64,000 nucleotides of DNA from NCBI GenBank assembly GCA_918797485.1, contig CAKKNE010000001.1, forward strand, positions 1,364,001 to 1,428,000, in the 5' to 3' direction. Made by a program: the position numbers and the translations under genes. The notes under the pieces were generated by a model that made no database searches, was not told the DNA's origin, and saw nothing but the letters and a program-made list of their open reading frames with translations. Below, piece by piece: positions 1 through 13,373 of this stretch. Position 1 is the stretch's first letter. Every line of letters begins with the position of its first letter. Origin of the DNA: Pelagomonas calceolata. Its lineage: Eukaryota; Sar; Pelagophyceae; Pelagomonadales; Pelagomonadaceae.

Positions 1-2111
1 CGGCAATTTCATCTTCATCGCGTCCAGCATCGTCTTTCTGCCGACCCATAAGATCCTTGCGAGGGCGTAGCGGCCGAAGACGCACCGGAAGATGCTGATA
101 CCCTTCTCGAAGCAGACCTTCCCGTAGATGAGAGCCATCTGCATCGCGAACATGAGGATCTTGTAGATGTAAAATCTAATGCCATTGCTACTCTTCGACC
201 GGTTCTTCTCGTCCAGCTTCTCCAAATCGTCAATCATAGAGCCCCCGCCGACCGTGCACGTCCCCTTGATGACCGCAAATAAATTGAAGCGTAGTAACAG
301 GGCGCCGAGGCAGCTCGAAGGCGTCTTCCCCGGAGGTAGATCGTTCAGGGCCTCCCGAGCCTCTGGAGTCTCGGGCTCCGCCTCGGCTTTGCGCACCGCC
401 GCCGTGAGGGGGTCGTCGTCGTCATCATCATCATCGTCGCCGGCGCGCCGCAGTGGAGGCATGGGCGCGTCCGAGCCGCCGAAGGCCGCCGATTCAGCCG
501 CACCGCGCGTCAGACCGGCACCATCTAAAGAAGAGAGGGGCGCGTCGCGCTGAGAAGACGCCGAGGCGTCCGAAGCAGCAAGCGCGCGGAGCGCGCGCGA
601 CGGCAGCGAGCGCAACGTGTCGTCAGAGGCGCCCGCCGTCGGATCATCTAAAGCGTCGAGCGCGCGGGCACCATCGAGTAGATCGGCGCGGGGCTTCTCG
701 GGCGGCACGTCGCCGCCCGCAGCACCGCCAAACGCCGAAGCCGCGACGACGCGCCGCGCCGCGAGCGGCGCGGCGCGCATCGTCGCGTCCTCAACTAAAG
801 CGGCGGCCGGCGCCGCGCCGCCGCCGACGGGCAGCGCGCCGCGCGCGTCGCCGCAGATCGCCGCTGCCGACGCGGCGACGGCGTTCACGTCGCCGAGCGG
901 CGCGCGCCGCGGGGACGGCGCCTTCGCCTCGGCGGCGAGCTGCGCCGCGCGCTCCTTGCGCAGCTCGGCCTCGAGCTTCTCCTTGGCCTGCGCGACCAAA
1001 CAGTCGGCGTGAACGCGTCGCGTCGATGGCGTGAAGGTCGACGCGACACTACCGTTCCAGGCTGAAGGTCTCGGACTCGGGAAGCACGCCATCATCACGT
1101 GCTGGCGCGTCGTCTCCGCGGCGACCGTCAGACACCGACTCAGCGTGTCCATGAGGCCCCGTAGCTTCATCTCCCGCGACATGCCGTCCGTCCAGGCGAT
1201 CTCGATGAACTCCGTCCCGAACAGGGCCCACTCCTCCTTCGACATCTTCTCCAACAAGACCTCGAAGATGGCCTCGCACCTAGCGTCGCCCCAGCCCCAG
1301 TAATCGCCCCTCACGCCGCTGGGGTTGCCAAAGGGCACCTGGCCGTCGTGCTCGTTCTTGTAGTCATCTGGATGATAGAAGTCCGTCGGCGTGCCTGCGG
1401 GGACGTCGACCAGTGGACGAGGGCCACGCAGTCGAGCACGTCGTGTCGATGGCGTAGAGGTACTTCGGCGGTCGCATCGAGTCGAAGGCGCTTCGCGGAC
1501 ACTGTGCGAGTACTGTCGCGCTGCGAGGACCGCACTTCGTCGCGCGCCTTGGCGTCCGCGACCATAGCATCTTGCCGCTCCCGGCGGAGCTGGTCCCAGA
1601 ACGCCCGGCCTCCGCCGCCGGTGCGCTCGAGGAAGTCGTCCCTGCCCATATTCAATTCGAACGACGCCGGGTCCACGAGCGCCTCGCGCCACTTGGCCTC
1701 CCGCGCCGCGTCGTCGTCGTCCGGGAACTCGAGGTCGAGCTCGCCGTCCTCCCGTAACTTGGCGCGCTTCGCTTCCTTGGCGTCGGTCTCGTCCGGCTGT
1801 GCGGCGCGCGCGAGCCGGTCCCGGAGGTACATTTGCACGGCCGTGCGGTTCGTGCCGCGGCCGCCGTCGCCCTTACAAATGACGGCCAGGTCTTCTTGTG
1901 AGAGGCCCGTGAGCGGCACGTCGTCGACGTTCGACGCGTCCATGCGCGTGAAGAAGTCCGCGTGACCGCGGGGCAGCAGCTCCGTCGGCCCGCCGAACTC
2001 CGCCTCAATCGCCTCGCGCTGCTGCTCGATGCTTCGTTCGACTTTTGTTCTACTCGCCGCAAGCAGCAGGCCCAACGGCCGTTGATTGCCGTTGCGCTTC
2101 TTGGGCGGCAT
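1..2111 (-). CDS. Hypothetical protein with C-terminal hydrophobic segments (3' end outside window)
   Basis: I do not recognise the family. The frame opens at ATG 2111 (MPPKKRNGNQ) and runs leftward off the window. I propose exons 2111-1508, 1394-1063 and 987 to beyond 1; these sum to 641 codons in one consistent frame. The start has a Lys/Arg-rich tip. Then come acidic and charged stretches, a Gly-rich patch before FWDQLRRERQ, a segment with YWGWGDARCEAIFEVLLEK, a charged helix (AKEKLEAELRKERAAQ), an Ala/Gly/Asp-rich linker with a run of about ten Asp, and two hydrophobic stretches near the edge (CLGALLLRFNLFAVI and FYIYKILMFAMQMALIYG), suggesting membrane association. Both introns are inferred from frame and from the introner core. 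The long unbroken frame and biased codon use support coding; the function is unknown. Confidence 0.6.
988..1062 (-). mobile_element. Candidate in-frame introner intron (75 nt)
   Basis: The core CGCCATCGACGCGACG is present and the acceptor is GCGCAG before GCCAAGGA. A GC donor (GCCTGGAA) shares five of eight bases with that target. The length is 25 codons with no stop, so the frame stays open whether or not it is removed. The case rests on the core motif only. Confidence 0.4.
1395..1507 (-). mobile_element. Introner-type intron in the left-edge gene
   Basis: The introner core (CGCCATCGACACGACG on the minus strand) lies inside. The acceptor is CCCCGCAG followed by GCACGCC. A GC donor at 1507 (GCACAGTG) shares its first four bases with the sequence after the acceptor. 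A GT donor at 1513 has the same phase. Splicing moves the reading from the exon ending RDSTR into the frame of TPTDFYHPDDY. The exact donor is uncertain. Confidence 0.55.
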
Positions 2112-2480
2112 GCTGCCGGGGTCGACGAACGCGTGCGTGCGTGGCCGCTGAAGGTGTTTTCGTGGGCCGTGGCGGCCTCGAGGCGCCTCGGACTCAATTC
2201 GGCGTAAAGTAACGCAGCGTCGGCACGCAGCGGCACCAGTGATCCGAGCTTGCAACGCGTGGCAGCGTGTGGACGCTCGTCGTCGACCGCTGCGCGAGTT
2301 TGAGCACTGGTGCTCTGGGACCTGTTTTGCAGCTATCAGCCAGCAAAGGCCCTTATAGATCGTTGCGACTTGAGAGCGGCGATACCGGGGACGCGTGCAA
2401 CCGTTACGCTGCTTCACCGGCAGCGATAAAGGCAGATATGAGCTCGCACGCAGCGTTCCACCAAAGATGGTTCAGCTGAG

Positions 2481-2500
2481 CTAGTGGTGTCACACACTAG
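2481..2500. promoter_or_regulatory. CTAGTG/CACTAG palindromic promoter element (variant)
   Basis: The sequence is CTAGTG, then GTGTCACA, then CACTAG. The same 6-8-6 layout with a different centre occurs at 18567-18586, upstream of another gene. It may be a relative of the longer GCTAGTGTCTTAC element found at six other promoters. The role is inferred from position only. Confidence 0.45.
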
Positions 2501-2583
2501 GACTTTTTAGGGGGTTGGGGACGACCACGAGCCAGGCTCGCGAGCGGTCGTTTTACAGGGGCAACATCACAAAACAAACACGA

Positions 2584-2614
2584 CCGCGGCCTGACCATCA
2601 TGGTCAAGCCGCGG
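2584..2614. repeat. Long hairpin in intergenic DNA
   Basis: Arms CCGCGGC and GCCGCGG enclose a second palindrome, TGACCATCATGGTCA, giving a nearly perfect 31-bp self-complementary segment. No gene overlaps it. It could be a cruciform, a binding site or a stem in a 5' leader. Confidence 0.55.
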
Positions 2615-3218
2615 AGGTGATGTTATCGACCCGCGGGCGCAGCCCGCGCGTCGACGAGTTGCCTCCATCGTCCGCGCCCGAAACAAGCCCACGACATCGT
2701 GGCTCGTTCGTGGCCTCGTTGCCTATCGTGGCCCCAGCCCGCGGCTCCGAGAACGCCGCCGAGGCTGCTGGAGCCCATGGGCCAGCAGCACATCCAGCAC
2801 GTCGCCGAGGCGAGTAGCGCCCTCACACGCGGCGCCATGGCGTCGAGGCGCCGTTGCGGCATTGTGCACGCCACGCGCGGGCTGCCCCGCCGGCAAAGCA
2901 AGGTTAAAGCCGCAAATACGCAGAAAAAGACCCGTTTTGCAATTGCAATTATTCGAAGTGTGCCCAAGGCGCCTTCGCACAGGCCCAGAGGACTCCCGGG
3001 CCTTGCCTTCGAAGGATAAGTCCCCGCCTCTCTTTAGCATCTTTAGGCAGCATTTGCCGCGAGATGGAAGGCGCTGCCTGATTCAGATTGCGCGCTTTGG
3101 ACGCCCGGGCAGCGAGCTGCCCGGCTTGCGGTCTGCAACGTCTCGTGTGTGACACACGGGCGGCAGACCGGCAGCCTTTTGGGGCAGCACCAAGCGCCAC
3201 AGGTAGGAAGCCAAAGCC

Positions 3219-6200
3219 ATGGAGAAGGCGGCCGCGAGCGCGCCGCCGGCCGAGGACGACAAATTGATCGAGATCCAGCACGCCGAGCCCGTCGAGGCGA
3301 CCTGGAGCCTGCGGCGGCCGCGCACGCGCCGCAATCTTTTTGCCGCTGTCGGCGCCGCGGCGATCGCGGGCCTCATCGTCGGCGTGGTGCTCGGGACGAT
3401 GGGCGCGAGGGCGGGCGGCGGCGACGACGACGGCCGCGACGACGGCGGCACGCTCGCGCCCACGTCCTGGCCCGATCGTGACCCTGGAAATAAGGTGACC
3501 TACGAGCCCGAGCCCTGCCGCGTGGTCGGCCGGATTTTTGATCTGTGCTGCGCCGGCGAGCCCGTGCACGAGGGCATCCCGTTCCAGTCGGGCGGCTCGA
3601 CGCTCTACAACGGCACCGTGTGCCGGCGCACGCTGTCGCCGACGCTCCAACCGACCGACGCCCCCACGACGCCGAGGCCTACTCTCGAGGAGACGTGGGC
3701 GCCCTCGATATCACCGGTGCCCACCTCGGTGCCTCTACCAGAACCCACGGCGAGGCCCACGCCGCAGCCGACGCCGCGGCCGTCGGCGACGCCGACGCCC
3801 CAGCCGACGCCGCAGCCCTCGACGCCCGCGCCGTCGGTCGAGCCCGGCCACCCGACGGCCGCGCCCGTCCCGAAACCGACCGCCGTGCCGGCGCCCGCGC
3901 CCACGCCGCGGCCGTCGACGCCCGAGCCCACGCCGGCGCCCACGCCCGGGCCCTCGCCGGACCCGTCACCGAAGCCGACGCCGAGGCCCACGCCGAGCCC
4001 GACGCCCGAGGCCCCGGACTACGTCACGATCCCCGACGGCGTCATCCTCGGCGGCGTCGAGGTGGCGGTCTCCGACCCCGGGGAGCTCAAGCTCATCATG
4101 ACCAAGGCCGCCGACGGCTTCGACAAGCCCTGCGCGCGGTCCTACGACGGACGGGCCTGGGAGGCGACGGCCGCGGGGCCCTGCGAGGTCACGTGCTGCC
4201 TCTCGGGCGTCAGCACGATGGCCGCGTGCCAGAACGCGCAGGTCGTCGATAACGCGGCGAAGTGCTGGGTGACGAGTGGGATGACGGGCCAGGACGGCGT
4301 CCACTACTACGACTCCATCGCGGTCGCGGCCGTGTCGAACAAGAAGAAGGCCGCGCGGTTCCTGACGCAGGCGACGTTCGGGCCGCGATACGACGAGATC
4401 GCGGCGCTGGAAGGCAACGACTTCGCGGGGTGGATCGCGGCGCAGATGGCCCTCTCTCCATCATTGCATCGGGCCCACTATAGAAGAAGATCGCACCCGC
4501 GGCTGACGTACGCCGACGCGCTCGTCGAGAGCTCGACCTGGGGCCTGACGAGCGGCGGCGCCGCGGGCCCCTGCGACGCTGGGAGCAGGTGGCGCAAGTT
4601 CGCCTTCACGACGGAAGACATCGGCAAGACCTTGGACTATGCTGGAAACACTTTGACCGTCGACGGCGTCGCGCGCACAACCAACGCCACGAACGTCATC
4701 CATCATTCCGTACTTCCCATCAAAATTTGTACGGTGGCCGAGACCTTGGGAGGCGAGGTCACGTTAGGCAACGCCTGCGAGTCGCCGATCTACAAAGCGA
4801 GTAACGGCAAGAACGAGGGCCCGTCCATCACGACGAACTACGGGGAAAGCACGCACTCGATGCTCAACCCCCCGATCGATCACGCTCCTGACGTGATCGG
4901 GAGCGTCACTAGTTTGACATCAATAGAGAACGTCGCGGATGCGGGCATCCTCGGTGCGATGGAGGACTGCTCGTCGCCGTCGTATGACGACTTCGGCCTG
5001 ACCCAGATCTACCTCGATGTGAATGGAGAGTACTACGCCTACGACCGTCGATTAGTTTCCCAGGAGAACTCGCTCGAACAACCCGCGACGACGGGCACTT
5101 CTAGTACAAAATGCCCCGCCGTGCCGCGCACGTTTTTAAATGAAGATTCGTGCGTGCGCGCGCCCGGCTGCGGCATCGCGACTTATTCTTCGAAGGAGGT
5201 CAAGCTGGGCGCGGATTTAAGGGAGGCCATGTATCCGACGAACTACGTTTATCTTGTTGAGAACCTGCCCGTCGCCGAGGACCCGTGCGCCGTCAACGAG
5301 AAGTCGCGCTGGGTCCAGGATTCTTGTGATGGTGACACTCCCGACGCCGACGCGACGCTCGAGGCGGCGATCAACACCGACAAACTCGTGCAGGACGTTA
5401 AACTTCGCACGGATTCTGAGTGCGTAGATGGGGAGGGGAGTGATGCTATAGCTAATGAGTGCTCGTATTATACCGATTACCCAAACGAGTGTGGTTACTG
5501 GGACTCCTCGGACTGGACGGCGAGCCTACAGTGTTGCGCGTGCGGTGGAGGTAATACCTGCGCCGCGGTGACGGCGGGCAAATACAAGATCGGCTCGGAC
5601 TGCTTCCGCCACGGCCACCCGAACGAGCACAACATCTACGAGTTCTCCCAGTGGGTCTGGGACGACATGGGGATGGCGGCGGCCGTCGACTGGGAAGAGC
5701 ACTACACAATGGCCGACGGGAGCGCCAACGCATTGACCCTCTCAACAGGAACCACGGCGACGTTCACGTGGACAGGGGGGCACAACGTCTACGAGTTTGA
5801 TGACGAGGCCGCCTACGACTCGTGCGACTTCGACAGCGCCACGGAGCTCGCGGATACGGAGGCGAAGACCCTGGACGTGACTGAAGCGTCGGCGACGACA
5901 AAATATTATGGGTGTCAGGTGGGCAGCCACTGCGACGTCGGCCAGAAGGTCGCGATCACCTGGGTAGATGAGTCCTACATCTCGCAGCACGCGACCGGCG
6001 ACTGGGTCTTCGACTACGGCACGACCGGGAACGACCAGATGTACTGGGAGGCGAACCGCAATAAGTTGACGTACGTGGGCACTTCCGATGAAATCGTGCC
6101 GTTCAACTCCCTGCCGCTCGGGCTACTGAGCGAGGCGCTGGCGGACGCGCTCGACGTGGGACAATGTGAGGGCTGCGATAGCGACGAAGCCTGCGAGGAC

Positions 6201-9200
6201 GGGGACTACTGCCTTGATGATGACGACTGCGACGGCGGGTCGTGCGACGTGACCTCTGCAAAGGTCTGCGTCTGCGTCGGCGGGGACGACGCCGGGGACA
6301 GCTGCGACGACGACGACGACTGCGGCGACGACGGGTCGTGCGACTGCGACAACGTGTATGTCGCCTCGTCGGCGGCCGACGGCTTCGAGTCGTGCGGCAG
6401 CCCCGGCGAGGTCGCGAGTGACCCGTCGCTGGGCCACTACTACCCTAAAAGGGTACAAGAATACGACAAGGAGGACTCTGGTGATGGGAGAAACTCGCTG
6501 GATGCTCCCACACATATGGAACATCAAGTAGGGAAGAATCGGGGCCGGACGAACGTCTGGTACACGTTGATGTTGAATGCCCCGGACCAACTACGGCAGC
6601 GCGTCGCCTGGGCCCTCGCGACGGTTTTTATTGTCAGCGACCAGGGCATCACGAATTACATGTATACGGAACCGTGGACGGCCTTTTACGACATTTTTGT
6701 CAGGCACGCGTTCGGCAATTTGAGAGATGTGCTCCGGGAGATCTCCTACCACGCGCACATGGCGCAGTATTTAACCTTTGCGGACGGTGCGGGAAAGACC
6801 AACTCCAAGTTCGACGGCGAGAAGTACCCCGACGAGAACTACGCCCGGGAGATCATGCAGTTGTTTTCGATTGGACTATACGAATTGGACGGCGACGGCA
6901 CGCCGCTGCAAACGGAAACATACACGAACGAGGACATCGTGTCCTTCGCGCGGGCCTGGACGGGGTTTAAAGTGCGGCCGAACCGCGAGAATCTGGAGCG
7001 GGGCAAGTACTCGGGGTATAATTACGTGGACCCGATGGTCATCGATGCTGATGATAGGGACGTCTTCCCGAAGGCGAAGCTGGGGAAAGCGCTCTCTTTG
7101 TCAGAAAGGCTTAGGCGAGGGTACCTCGCCGATAGGGAGGTGCTGTGTCGGGACGTGCCCGCGCAGGCCTTTCTGCTGAAGAATCAGGGCAAGTACGTCT
7201 TTCAGGGCAAGTCCAAATCTTTTAATGAGAAGGATCGGCCTACTTGGCCGGACGCGGCGCAGTTCGCGGCGACGGGTGCCTTGTATGATGTGTTGTGCGC
7301 CGTCGATGGTAATGGATTGTGCACGTTCCCGTCGACGGTCACGCTCGACGAAGATATCAGTGTAGAAAATCTGGAAGTGCACACTTTGAGAATTGTCGAG
7401 GTCGCGGACACCCAACAAACATTTTATTACAAGTGGGTGCCGAACGCCTGTGCTGATTTGGCGGTTGCGGCCGACCCGACGATTCTACGAGCCACGAAGT
7501 CCGGCAAGAGGGACAAGGACTCGCAGTGCGGCGATCCATTAACTGCGAACGGCATCATCGCGTGCTGCGACGACGAGAGCGACGACGGCAAGCCCGTGAC
7601 GCGCGTCTGGGCCTACCCCGGCGAGCGCACGACGAAAATCAACGCGCAGCAGCGGTGCGAAAGTTTAGGGATGACCTTGTGTGCTGCGTGGACGACGCGG
7701 CAGGACACGGACTTTTATCCGGGGTCGGTCTGTTTCGATGACTTGACGACGCCGTGCTCTGACGACGACGATTGCGCCGGAGCCTGTTCGGGCGCCGACT
7801 TTAGCGAGGAACTGGCTTGGAGGTTGGGCGACTGCGCTTTTCAAGTGCAAATTGATTCCGAAGGTCTCATTAATGTCATTCATAGCGTGGAGAACGATTA
7901 TGATGCGGACGAAAATCCGGGGACGCTGCAGCCGGCCGACGAGTGGGAATTACGATTAGACTCGGGCAATACGTACCGAGGCTTCTTCGCCCCCTATATA
8001 CCGGTCTGCTCCGACGACCTGACGACGCCGTGCTCCTCTAACAACGATTGCACGCCCGCCACGTGCGTGGACGACCACTATCCTCAAGTTTCTGATGGAT
8101 CTTGTGCTGCTGAAACAGCTTGTGTTGAGCATGGCCAGACCTGCGTCTGCAACGTCACGTCCGTGGAGGAGACGGCGGTCTTCTCGTCAAAACCCACGCG
8201 CCAGGACGTCCTGGACCAATGCTACCACAAGGCGGCGGTCACACCGAGCGACGCCGACCCGGGCGACGGCGTGTTAGTATATGAAGATGACCCGTACGAC
8301 ACGGACACGATTTTTGGCGTCACCGACGAAACGGGCCATGTCATCCACCTGCGCAACGCGAAGCACGCGATCAAACTTGGAAGTTACGAGATGCGCAATC
8401 CCCCCTCGCACCTCAAGTTAAATGAGCCGACGGCGCGGGACGCGGCCTACGAGACGGAAGCGCTCATCGACCACCTGTTCACGCACGCCAACGCCGCGGC
8501 GTTCTTCTGTCGACGGCTCCTGCAGCGCCTGACGACGTCCAATCCGTCACCTACTTATCTAGGAGCGGTGACAACGGCGTTCAAGGAAGGCAAATATGAC
8601 GGATGCGTCCAGGGGAATGACGGGTGCTCGCACAAGTACGGCGACATTGGGGCTGCTACTGCGACGGCGTTGTTACATCCGGAAGCGAGATCTACGACCC
8701 TAGACGCGGACTGGACGCACGGGCAACTGAGGGAGCCTCTATTAATGATCTGCCACTTCCTGCGAGCTCTAGAGTATCAACCGCGGGACGGCCGACAGTT
8801 AGAATTACATGATTTAGCCCCGAAGATCGGCGAGGAGCCCCACTCGGCGCCTAGTGTTTTCGGCTACTTTCAACCGGAACACCAGCCGGCCGGGGCGGTT
8901 AGGAGTGCGGGTTTGGTGTCGCCGGAAGCGGAGTTGTTAACAGCTCCATTCATTCTGGGCCTGGCCAATGGTTTGGCGGAACTTGTGGATTACGGCCTCG
9001 GGAACTGCAATTTTGGGTTCGGCGCCGACGAGCTCAAGAGCTATGGATTAAGTTTGAGTGCGCTGGGCCGGACGTGCAACAACGATAAGTATAAGGACAC
9101 GCCCAGCGACGGGTGGCTGGCCTACACGCCTACCGCAACGACTGCTTCAGGTATTGTGGAAGACCTCGATCTACTACTAACGAGCGGCCGGCTGTCTTCC

Positions 9201-12200
9201 CACTCAAAGGCGATCATCGAAGGCGCCTACGACGGCACCGACGACGGGCTGAAGAACGTCCTGAAGCTCTTCACGAACGCCCCGGAGTTTCACGCCACAA
9301 ACGCCCACTGTCGCGAGGGCTGTGAACTGTTAAGACCCATTAAAAATCCGGGGGAATGCGCCGGTGATGGTTGTCGACAATATCGGGCGGTCATCGTCGT
9401 GTTTTTACAAGGTGGCGCCGATAGTTGGAACTTCTTGGTGCCCTATGAGGACGAGTGCAGCGGTGGGGGCGGCTACAAACACTACAGTAATTACCGAGGC
9501 ATCGCGGCCCTGAACAAGTCCCTCGACGAGTTACTGCCGATCGACGTCGAAGGCCAAGCTTGTGCGCGTTATGGATTGCACCACAAGATGCCCTTCCTCA
9601 AGCAGATGTACGAAGAAAAACAATTGTCCTTTTTCGCGAATGTCGGCAATCTCGTGGAACCGACGACGCAGCAGACGTTCCTGGACAAGGAGGTGGAGTT
9701 GCCTACTTCTATATTTGCACACAATTATGCCCAAAGAGCTGCCCAGTCCCAGGACCCGAACAACGACGGGGCTTCTGGTATTTTAGGAAGGGCCTTTACT
9801 TCCCTACAAGATAGGTATCGGTGCTGCCAATTCTGTGACGACAATACGAAGGATGACGTCTGGGGCGACACATGTGTTGAAGGTGGATCTTGCACCACCG
9901 GCAGTTGTAAGCCGGTGCCCTTCGCCGCGCGGGCTTATTCAGCATCCGGGACACAAAAAATCTTCGAGGATTCACCATTACCGGAGTATGTGGTGGACGC
10001 GACCGACGGCTTCGTGCTATATAATGATAGAGATACGCTCGGCGACGCCGTGAAAGATTTAACAAAGGTCGAGTCCGAAAGTATCTACGCCGAGACCTAC
10101 GCGGAACTCTTTAACCTCGCGCTGCACAACAACGAGGCGCTCTTCGAGACGTTCGGGGACACGTTATTAACGACGGCGACGGCGACGAACGGCGCCGGCG
10201 CGTTCAACCCCGACAGGGACGGCGACGGCGAGCCCGATGGTTTGGAGTGCGGCGGCTGCGGCGGGCTGTACGGGCAGTTCACGACGGTAGCGCGCCTCTT
10301 GAAGATGGGCCGCGAAGTTCTGGGCTCGGAGCGGGACGCCTTCTACACGCAGCGCGGCGCGTGGGACACGCATAACACGCTCGACGAGGACGTCTCTGGT
10401 AAAATCCAGGACGTCGACCAGAGCTTGGAGGCGTTGGTGGCCGAGTTGAAAGCTCAAGATGCTTGGAAGGACACGACAATTGTCGCGTTGTCGGACTTTG
10501 GGAGAACTTTGACTTCCAACGGCAAGGGCACGGACCACGCCTGGGGCGGCAACATGTTCGTGCTTGGGGGCGACGTCGATGGCGGTAAAGTGCATGGGAC
10601 CTACCCGACGGACTTCGCGACCTTAGACGTGGGTCGAGGTCGACTAGTGCCGACGATGCCGTGGGAGTCGATCTGGCACTCGGTGATTGACTGGCTGGGC
10701 GTGGATGTCAATGATGCGGCTGAATTATCACACGTCCTCCCGAACGCGAAGAATTTTATTGAAGAGGGCGGCGCCTGGGATTTGTTGAAAGCCGAGGACG
10801 TGTTTAAGCGGGAGAGCTTCGCGCCCACACTTACTCCAGTACCGACTTTAACACCAATGCCGACGAACAACTCGCTCATGCCCGAGGACTGCGCGGACCC
10901 GTCCATCGCTGTTTATGATGAGCTCGAGGCGGGTTTGAGCCACTGCACGCTGCACTGTTCGGGCGTTTGTGACCTACGGCTCACGCCTTCTGACGGAAAT
11001 TTCAAGATGGAAAAGGATCTGGAGATTATGACCAGCGGACGCATCTACGGAGGGTCACAACGGCCGACGATCGCGCCCTCGTCGGACTTTGATGAGGAGA
11101 GCTACGGCGCCTTCAAGATTAATGGCTGGGAGAATCCTGGCATGACGATGACCTTCGAGCGCCTCCGCTTCGCCGGCTGGCACCACGACCACGGTACTAA
11201 TGATATCCGACGGATCATCTACGTCCAGAGCGGCGCCTCCATGGATATTATTGATTGCATTTTTGAGGATAATACGGTACCCATGTCCGCGGTCTACCAC
11301 GTGGGCGGCGGGCCCTTGCTCGTAGCTTCCTCGATCTTCCGCAATAATGTCGCGGAAGTGGCCTTGGAACCCGACGGGGGTACCATGAAAAATTCCGGCA
11401 AGGGGCCCGCGATGAGGGTCACCGACGGGACCCTTGAAGTGCGCGATTCGATCTTTGATAGTAATGAACAGTACAAGCAGGGTACCATCTATACCTGGGA
11501 TACGCTGAACATTTCGCTGACGAATTGTTCGTTCACGGACAACGAGGCCAAGGACGGCCGCGGCGGCGCGGTGGCGTTTGAGGTGAGCGACGAGCCCAAG
11601 GACATGGACCGCAGCAGCTTGCAGGTGCGGGACTGCACGTTTAGAGGCAACGAGGCGAAGGGCGGGGCGGGGGGCGCGTTGTATGCGTTGCGCATCGGGA
11701 ACGTGAACATCTCCAACTGCCTCTTCGAGGAAAACGAGGCGTACAACAACCACGGGGGCGGCGCCTACGTGCAACGGCCCACGGAAGACGACGCCGAAAA
11801 CCTCGCGGCGGCGTCGCGGCTGGACGTGCGTGATACCATCTTCCGCGCGAACGAGGCCACGGAGTCCGGCGGCGGCCTCTACGCGCTACAGGTGTCCAAC
11901 GTCGCCATCATCAATTGTTTGTTCGAGTCGAACAAGGCCAAGGAGGAGAAGGGTGGTGGCTTCTACGTGCTGCCCTACCATCAGCACACGAATAGCGACG
12001 TGCGCGTCCTCCGTACATCGATAAGAAACAACGAGGCGGAGGGGAACGGCGGCGGCGCGTTCGTGGGCTCCGCGGCGACGACCACATTTACGGACTGCCT
12101 CTTCGACGAAAACGCGGCGGCGGACGGCCTCGGGGGCGGCGCCTGCGTGACGCATTCCGTGAACGACGCCGACTCCCGGCTGGACGTGCTCGACTCCACG

Positions 12201-13373
12201 TTCCGCGCGAACACGGCCGCCAACCTTGACGGCGGTGGCCTCTACGTGCTGCAGATTTCCACGGTCAAAGTCGATGATTGCGTTTTCGAGGACAACGCGG
12301 CCGGCGCCAAGGGCGGCGGCCTGTACACGCAGCCCCACGCGAATCAGGCTTCCAGTGACGTGCGCATCTTGAATACGGTACTGCGACGCAACGCGGCCTC
12401 GTCGAACGGCGGCGGCGCGTACGCGGGCTCCGCCGTCACAACCACGTTTTCGGACGTGGACTTCCTCAATAATAGCGCGGTCGGCAACGGCGGCGCTGTT
12501 AACATAGGCGAGCACACGGCCGGCACGGCGAACTTCGAGAGAGTGCTAGTGAAGAGGAACACCGCCGGCGGGGACGGCGCAGGGATTCACTTCTACCGCA
12601 CCAGCGGCAGCGTCCGGGACTCGACGTTTCGGGACAACGAGGCGGACGACACCGGCGGTGCCCTCAGCCAGGACGCGCAGGACGGCGCCGAGAAGGATTT
12701 TTTGATCGAGACCTCGACGTTCACGTCGAACGTGGCCGTCGCGGGCGGGGCCGTGGCCTTCAAGCAAGACATGGCGACAATCGCGGGGTGCACGTTCGAA
12801 GGAAACCGCGCCAAGGACGAGCCCGTCCAGAGCTACGGTGGGCGCGGCGGCGCGCTTTACAAAGGGAACGGCGCGCGCCTGGACCTGACCGACTCGACCT
12901 TTCTGAACAACCACGCGGTGCGCACGGATCCCAGCAACGATGACACGGACGGGGCCGGCCGGGGCGGCGCGATCTTCGCCACGGGCTCGACCGGCAGCCC
13001 GACGCAAGGGGCCTACGTCGGCGGCTGCAGCTTCCAAGAGAATATAGCGGACGGGGGCGGCGCCGCGATCGCGTCGTGGCTCGAGTCGTGGTTCTTCAAC
13101 GCGTCGTCGTTCGTCGACAACGTCGACAACAGCAACGACGAGGGTCTGATGCGCCTCCAGAAGGGCCACATAATCGTCAGGGACTGTGATTTTACCACGG
13201 CGCAGCGCATCGTGGACCATACGACCACGTTGAGCACGCTCGACGTCTACTGCTCGCCGACGCTGACGGACGCCAACGTCTGGGTCTGCGGCGGGTGCGA
13301 AGACAATTACCACGACGAGTGCGGGCCCGTGGTCGACACGAATGCCTTCGGCTTCGACGTGACCTGGCCCTAG
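3219..13373 (+). CDS. Giant anchored DUF1800-cupredoxin-DUF1501-beta-helix protein (3384 aa)
   Basis: The gene is a single uninterrupted frame. A signal anchor lies at about residues 41-62 ([20 protein letters not shown]), then a Pro/Thr-rich stalk (about 140-270). DUF1800 begins near 376 ([19 protein letters not shown]) and its core returns near 1205-1250 ([27 protein letters not shown]). Between these lie Cys/Asp-rich modules and a cupredoxin-like segment (about 845-915) with GGHNVYEF and YGCQVGSHC, plausible type 1 copper ligands. DUF1501 follows at about 2056-2460 ([45 protein letters not shown]). Residues from about 2595 form a pectin-lyase-like beta-helix of repeats such as CTFRGNEA then GGALYAL. 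DUF1800 and DUF1501 are commonly neighbouring genes in bacteria; here they are fused. A type II membrane or cell-surface protein is inferred. Substrate and reaction are unknown. Confidence 0.9.
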   Translation: MEKAAASAPPAEDDKLIEIQHAEPVEATWSLRRPRTRRNLFAAVGAAAIAGLIVGVVLGTMGARAGGGDDDGRDDGGTLAPTSWPDRDPGNKVTYEPEPCRVVGRIFDLCCAGEPVHEGIPFQSGGSTLYNGTVCRRTLSPTLQPTDAPTTPRPTLEETWAPSISPVPTSVPLPEPTARPTPQPTPRPSATPTPQPTPQPSTPAPSVEPGHPTAAPVPKPTAVPAPAPTPRPSTPEPTPAPTPGPSPDPSPKPTPRPTPSPTPEAPDYVTIPDGVILGGVEVAVSDPGELKLIMTKAADGFDKPCARSYDGRAWEATAAGPCEVTCCLSGVSTMAACQNAQVVDNAAKCWVTSGMTGQDGVHYYDSIAVAAVSNKKKAARFLTQATFGPRYDEIAALEGNDFAGWIAAQMALSPSLHRAHYRRRSHPRLTYADALVESSTWGLTSGGAAGPCDAGSRWRKFAFTTEDIGKTLDYAGNTLTVDGVARTTNATNVIHHSVLPIKICTVAETLGGEVTLGNACESPIYKASNGKNEGPSITTNYGESTHSMLNPPIDHAPDVIGSVTSLTSIENVADAGILGAMEDCSSPSYDDFGLTQIYLDVNGEYYAYDRRLVSQENSLEQPATTGTSSTKCPAVPRTFLNEDSCVRAPGCGIATYSSKEVKLGADLREAMYPTNYVYLVENLPVAEDPCAVNEKSRWVQDSCDGDTPDADATLEAAINTDKLVQDVKLRTDSECVDGEGSDAIANECSYYTDYPNECGYWDSSDWTASLQCCACGGGNTCAAVTAGKYKIGSDCFRHGHPNEHNIYEFSQWVWDDMGMAAAVDWEEHYTMADGSANALTLSTGTTATFTWTGGHNVYEFDDEAAYDSCDFDSATELADTEAKTLDVTEASATTKYYGCQVGSHCDVGQKVAITWVDESYISQHATGDWVFDYGTTGNDQMYWEANRNKLTYVGTSDEIVPFNSLPLGLLSEALADALDVGQCEGCDSDEACEDGDYCLDDDDCDGGSCDVTSAKVCVCVGGDDAGDSCDDDDDCGDDGSCDCDNVYVASSAADGFESCGSPGEVASDPSLGHYYPKRVQEYDKEDSGDGRNSLDAPTHMEHQVGKNRGRTNVWYTLMLNAPDQLRQRVAWALATVFIVSDQGITNYMYTEPWTAFYDIFVRHAFGNLRDVLREISYHAHMAQYLTFADGAGKTNSKFDGEKYPDENYAREIMQLFSIGLYELDGDGTPLQTETYTNEDIVSFARAWTGFKVRPNRENLERGKYSGYNYVDPMVIDADDRDVFPKAKLGKALSLSERLRRGYLADREVLCRDVPAQAFLLKNQGKYVFQGKSKSFNEKDRPTWPDAAQFAATGALYDVLCAVDGNGLCTFPSTVTLDEDISVENLEVHTLRIVEVADTQQTFYYKWVPNACADLAVAADPTILRATKSGKRDKDSQCGDPLTANGIIACCDDESDDGKPVTRVWAYPGERTTKINAQQRCESLGMTLCAAWTTRQDTDFYPGSVCFDDLTTPCSDDDDCAGACSGADFSEELAWRLGDCAFQVQIDSEGLINVIHSVENDYDADENPGTLQPADEWELRLDSGNTYRGFFAPYIPVCSDDLTTPCSSNNDCTPATCVDDHYPQVSDGSCAAETACVEHGQTCVCNVTSVEETAVFSSKPTRQDVLDQCYHKAAVTPSDADPGDGVLVYEDDPYDTDTIFGVTDETGHVIHLRNAKHAIKLGSYEMRNPPSHLKLNEPTARDAAYETEALIDHLFTHANAAAFFCRRLLQRLTTSNPSPTYLGAVTTAFKEGKYDGCVQGNDGCSHKYGDIGAATATALLHPEARSTTLDADWTHGQLREPLLMICHFLRALEYQPRDGRQLELHDLAPKIGEEPHSAPSVFGYFQPEHQPAGAVRSAGLVSPEAELLTAPFILGLANGLAELVDYGLGNCNFGFGADELKSYGLSLSALGRTCNNDKYKDTPSDGWLAYTPTATTASGIVEDLDLLLTSGRLSSHSKAIIEGAYDGTDDGLKNVLKLFTNAPEFHATNAHCREGCELLRPIKNPGECAGDGCRQYRAVIVVFLQGGADSWNFLVPYEDECSGGGGYKHYSNYRGIAALNKSLDELLPIDVEGQACARYGLHHKMPFLKQMYEEKQLSFFANVGNLVEPTTQQTFLDKEVELPTSIFAHNYAQRAAQSQDPNNDGASGILGRAFTSLQDRYRCCQFCDDNTKDDVWGDTCVEGGSCTTGSCKPVPFAARAYSASGTQKIFEDSPLPEYVVDATDGFVLYNDRDTLGDAVKDLTKVESESIYAETYAELFNLALHNNEALFETFGDTLLTTATATNGAGAFNPDRDGDGEPDGLECGGCGGLYGQFTTVARLLKMGREVLGSERDAFYTQRGAWDTHNTLDEDVSGKIQDVDQSLEALVAELKAQDAWKDTTIVALSDFGRTLTSNGKGTDHAWGGNMFVLGGDVDGGKVHGTYPTDFATLDVGRGRLVPTMPWESIWHSVIDWLGVDVNDAAELSHVLPNAKNFIEEGGAWDLLKAEDVFKRESFAPTLTPVPTLTPMPTNNSLMPEDCADPSIAVYDELEAGLSHCTLHCSGVCDLRLTPSDGNFKMEKDLEIMTSGRIYGGSQRPTIAPSSDFDEESYGAFKINGWENPGMTMTFERLRFAGWHHDHGTNDIRRIIYVQSGASMDIIDCIFEDNTVPMSAVYHVGGGPLLVASSIFRNNVAEVALEPDGGTMKNSGKGPAMRVTDGTLEVRDSIFDSNEQYKQGTIYTWDTLNISLTNCSFTDNEAKDGRGGAVAFEVSDEPKDMDRSSLQVRDCTFRGNEAKGGAGGALYALRIGNVNISNCLFEENEAYNNHGGGAYVQRPTEDDAENLAAASRLDVRDTIFRANEATESGGGLYALQVSNVAIINCLFESNKAKEEKGGGFYVLPYHQHTNSDVRVLRTSIRNNEAEGNGGGAFVGSAATTTFTDCLFDENAAADGLGGGACVTHSVNDADSRLDVLDSTFRANTAANLDGGGLYVLQISTVKVDDCVFEDNAAGAKGGGLYTQPHANQASSDVRILNTVLRRNAASSNGGGAYAGSAVTTTFSDVDFLNNSAVGNGGAVNIGEHTAGTANFERVLVKRNTAGGDGAGIHFYRTSGSVRDSTFRDNEADDTGGALSQDAQDGAEKDFLIETSTFTSNVAVAGGAVAFKQDMATIAGCTFEGNRAKDEPVQSYGGRGGALYKGNGARLDLTDSTFLNNHAVRTDPSNDDTDGAGRGGAIFATGSTGSPTQGAYVGGCSFQENIADGGGAAIASWLESWFFNASSFVDNVDNSNDEGLMRLQKGHIIVRDCDFTTAQRIVDHTTTLSTLDVYCSPTLTDANVWVCGGCEDNYHDECGPVVDTNAFGFDVTWP

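Larger units (their letters stand above)
2112..3218. other. Divergent intergenic region with two palindromes
   Basis: This region lies between the minus gene starting at 2111 and the plus gene starting at 3219. No convincing coding frame was found; open frames here are short, Arg-rich and opposed. It contains a 20-bp inverted repeat at 2481-2500 and a 31-bp hairpin at 2584-2614, listed separately. Presumably it holds both promoters. Confidence 0.5.

Noticed and set aside
453-1034. Arg-rich plus-strand frame
   Set aside because: Opposed to the better supported minus-strand gene; low-complexity Arg/Ala, typical of a shadow.
2949-3650. Minus-strand 233-codon frame over the start of the giant gene
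   Set aside because: Antisense of the anchored N-terminus and stalk; no motif.
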